Position numbers and translations under genes: made by a program
The notes under the pieces: model-generated
The model's database searches: none
What the model was told of the DNA's origin: nothing
Seen by the model: the letters and a program-made list of their open reading frames with translations, nothing else
Part shown: positions 13,351 through 13,601 of the stretch, piece after piece
Position numbering within the stretch: position 1 is the stretch's first letter
How the letters are laid out: the number at the start of each line of letters is the position of its first letter
Source: an uncultured Bacteroidota bacterium
GTDB lineage: Bacteria > Bacteroidota > Bacteroidia > Chitinophagales > Chitinophagaceae
Assembly: GCA_903944755.1 (NCBI GenBank)
Contig: CAJATB010000061.1
Coordinates: 1-13,601 of the forward strand
DNA length: 13,601 nt
Reading direction: 5' to 3'

Positions 13351-13601
13351 ATGGCCAAGTCAAGCAAGAAAAAAGTAGCTCCAGCAAAGAAAGCAGTCGC
13401 TAAAAAAGCGGTAGCTAAAAAAGCACCAGCGAAGAAAGTAGCTCCAAAGAAAAAAGTAGCTGCTAAAAAAGCTGCTCCTGCAAAAAAAGTTGTGGCAAAA
13501 AAAGCACCAGCAAAGAAAGTAGTTGCAAAGAAAAAAGTAGCTGCTAAAAAAGCTGCTCCTGCAAAAAAAGTTGTCGCTAAAAAAGCGGTGGCAAAAAAAG
13601 C
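13351..13601 (+). CDS. Lys/Ala-rich histone H1-like protein (3' end outside window)
   Basis: From the ATG at 13351 the frame stays open to the window edge (83 complete codons seen). It starts MAKSSKKKVAPAKKAVAKK and continues almost entirely as Lys, Ala, Val and Pro in AKKA, PAKK and VAKK units. It has no folded domain in the visible part. Such tails bind DNA by charge and resemble the C-terminal domain of histone H1 and bacterial H1-like nucleoid proteins. A role in DNA compaction is inference. A globular domain may lie beyond the edge. The coding DNA itself is repetitive with a 49-bp exact repeat. Confidence 0.8.
   Translation, partial: MAKSSKKKVAPAKKAVAKKAVAKKAPAKKVAPKKKVAAKKAAPAKKVVAKKAPAKKVVAKKKVAAKKAAPAKKVVAKKAVAKK
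13445..13574 (+). repeat. 49-bp exact direct repeat inside the H1-like gene, period 81 bp
   Basis: The bases 13445-13493 recur identically at 13526-13574. The 81-bp period equals 27 codons, so the repeat keeps frame and encodes the same residues (KKKVAAKKAAPAKKVV). The exact match at synonymous positions points to recent duplication or recombination rather than selection on the protein alone. Confidence 0.85.

Noticed and set aside
13445..13601. CRISPR-like repeats
   Set aside because: The repeats are coding, in frame, and encode Lys/Ala-rich units; there are no unique spacers of constant length.

Overview
The window reads as a chromosomal segment of a Bacteroidota bacterium, possibly of the Chitinophagia/Sphingobacteriia part of the phylum (that finer placement is inference). 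The evidence is AT-rich DNA, few Shine-Dalgarno sequences, several TAnnTTTG-type -7 promoter boxes, a PorT-type protein of the type IX secretion system (T9SS), a bacillithiol glycosyltransferase (BshA), a menaquinone methyltransferase and a dihydroorotase with an IDDQVHFREPG metal motif. Genes are tightly packed and appear intact; the last one runs off the right edge.

Layout. (1) 8-1437: a complete IS3-family, IS150-like insertion sequence on the minus strand, with orfA, orfB, candidate -1 frameshift sites and imperfect terminal inverted repeats. (2) 1438-1626: a 190-bp noncoding stretch packed with inverted repeats. It also contains, in order, segments resembling Nextera/Tn5 library-adapter sequence, which makes it the oddest DNA in the window. 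(3) 1627-3000 (minus): secreted M28 metallopeptidase. (4) 3091-4227 (plus): bshA. (5) 4271-5464 (minus): class III PLP aminotransferase, divergent from a gamma-class carbonic anhydrase-like hexapeptide protein (5499-6053, plus). (6) 6068-6991 (minus): ribosome-maturation GTPase rsgA. (7) 7068-11239 (plus): a compact four-gene run menG/ubiE - porT - pyrC - MutS-like ATPase, with spacings of -28, +4 and +14 nt, very likely one operon. (8) 11302-12870 (plus): YifB/ComM AAA+ ATPase. (9) 12882-13247 (minus): small CoA-binding (Rossmann) protein. (10) 13351-window end (plus): the start of a Lys/Ala-rich histone H1-like protein built from repeats.

Functionally this is mostly housekeeping: redox thiol synthesis (bshA), quinone methylation (menG), pyrimidine synthesis (pyrC), ribosome assembly (rsgA) and DNA processing (MutS-like, YifB, H1-like). 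One T9SS component is embedded in the metabolic operon. I see no phage, CRISPR, toxin-antitoxin or obvious new defence system. The points most worth a second look are the adapter-like/hairpin region beside the IS, the ribosome-binding-site-sequestering hairpin at the IS end, two -7-like boxes placed exactly 4 nt before start codons, the truncated MutS family protein and the internal DNA repeat in the H1-like gene.
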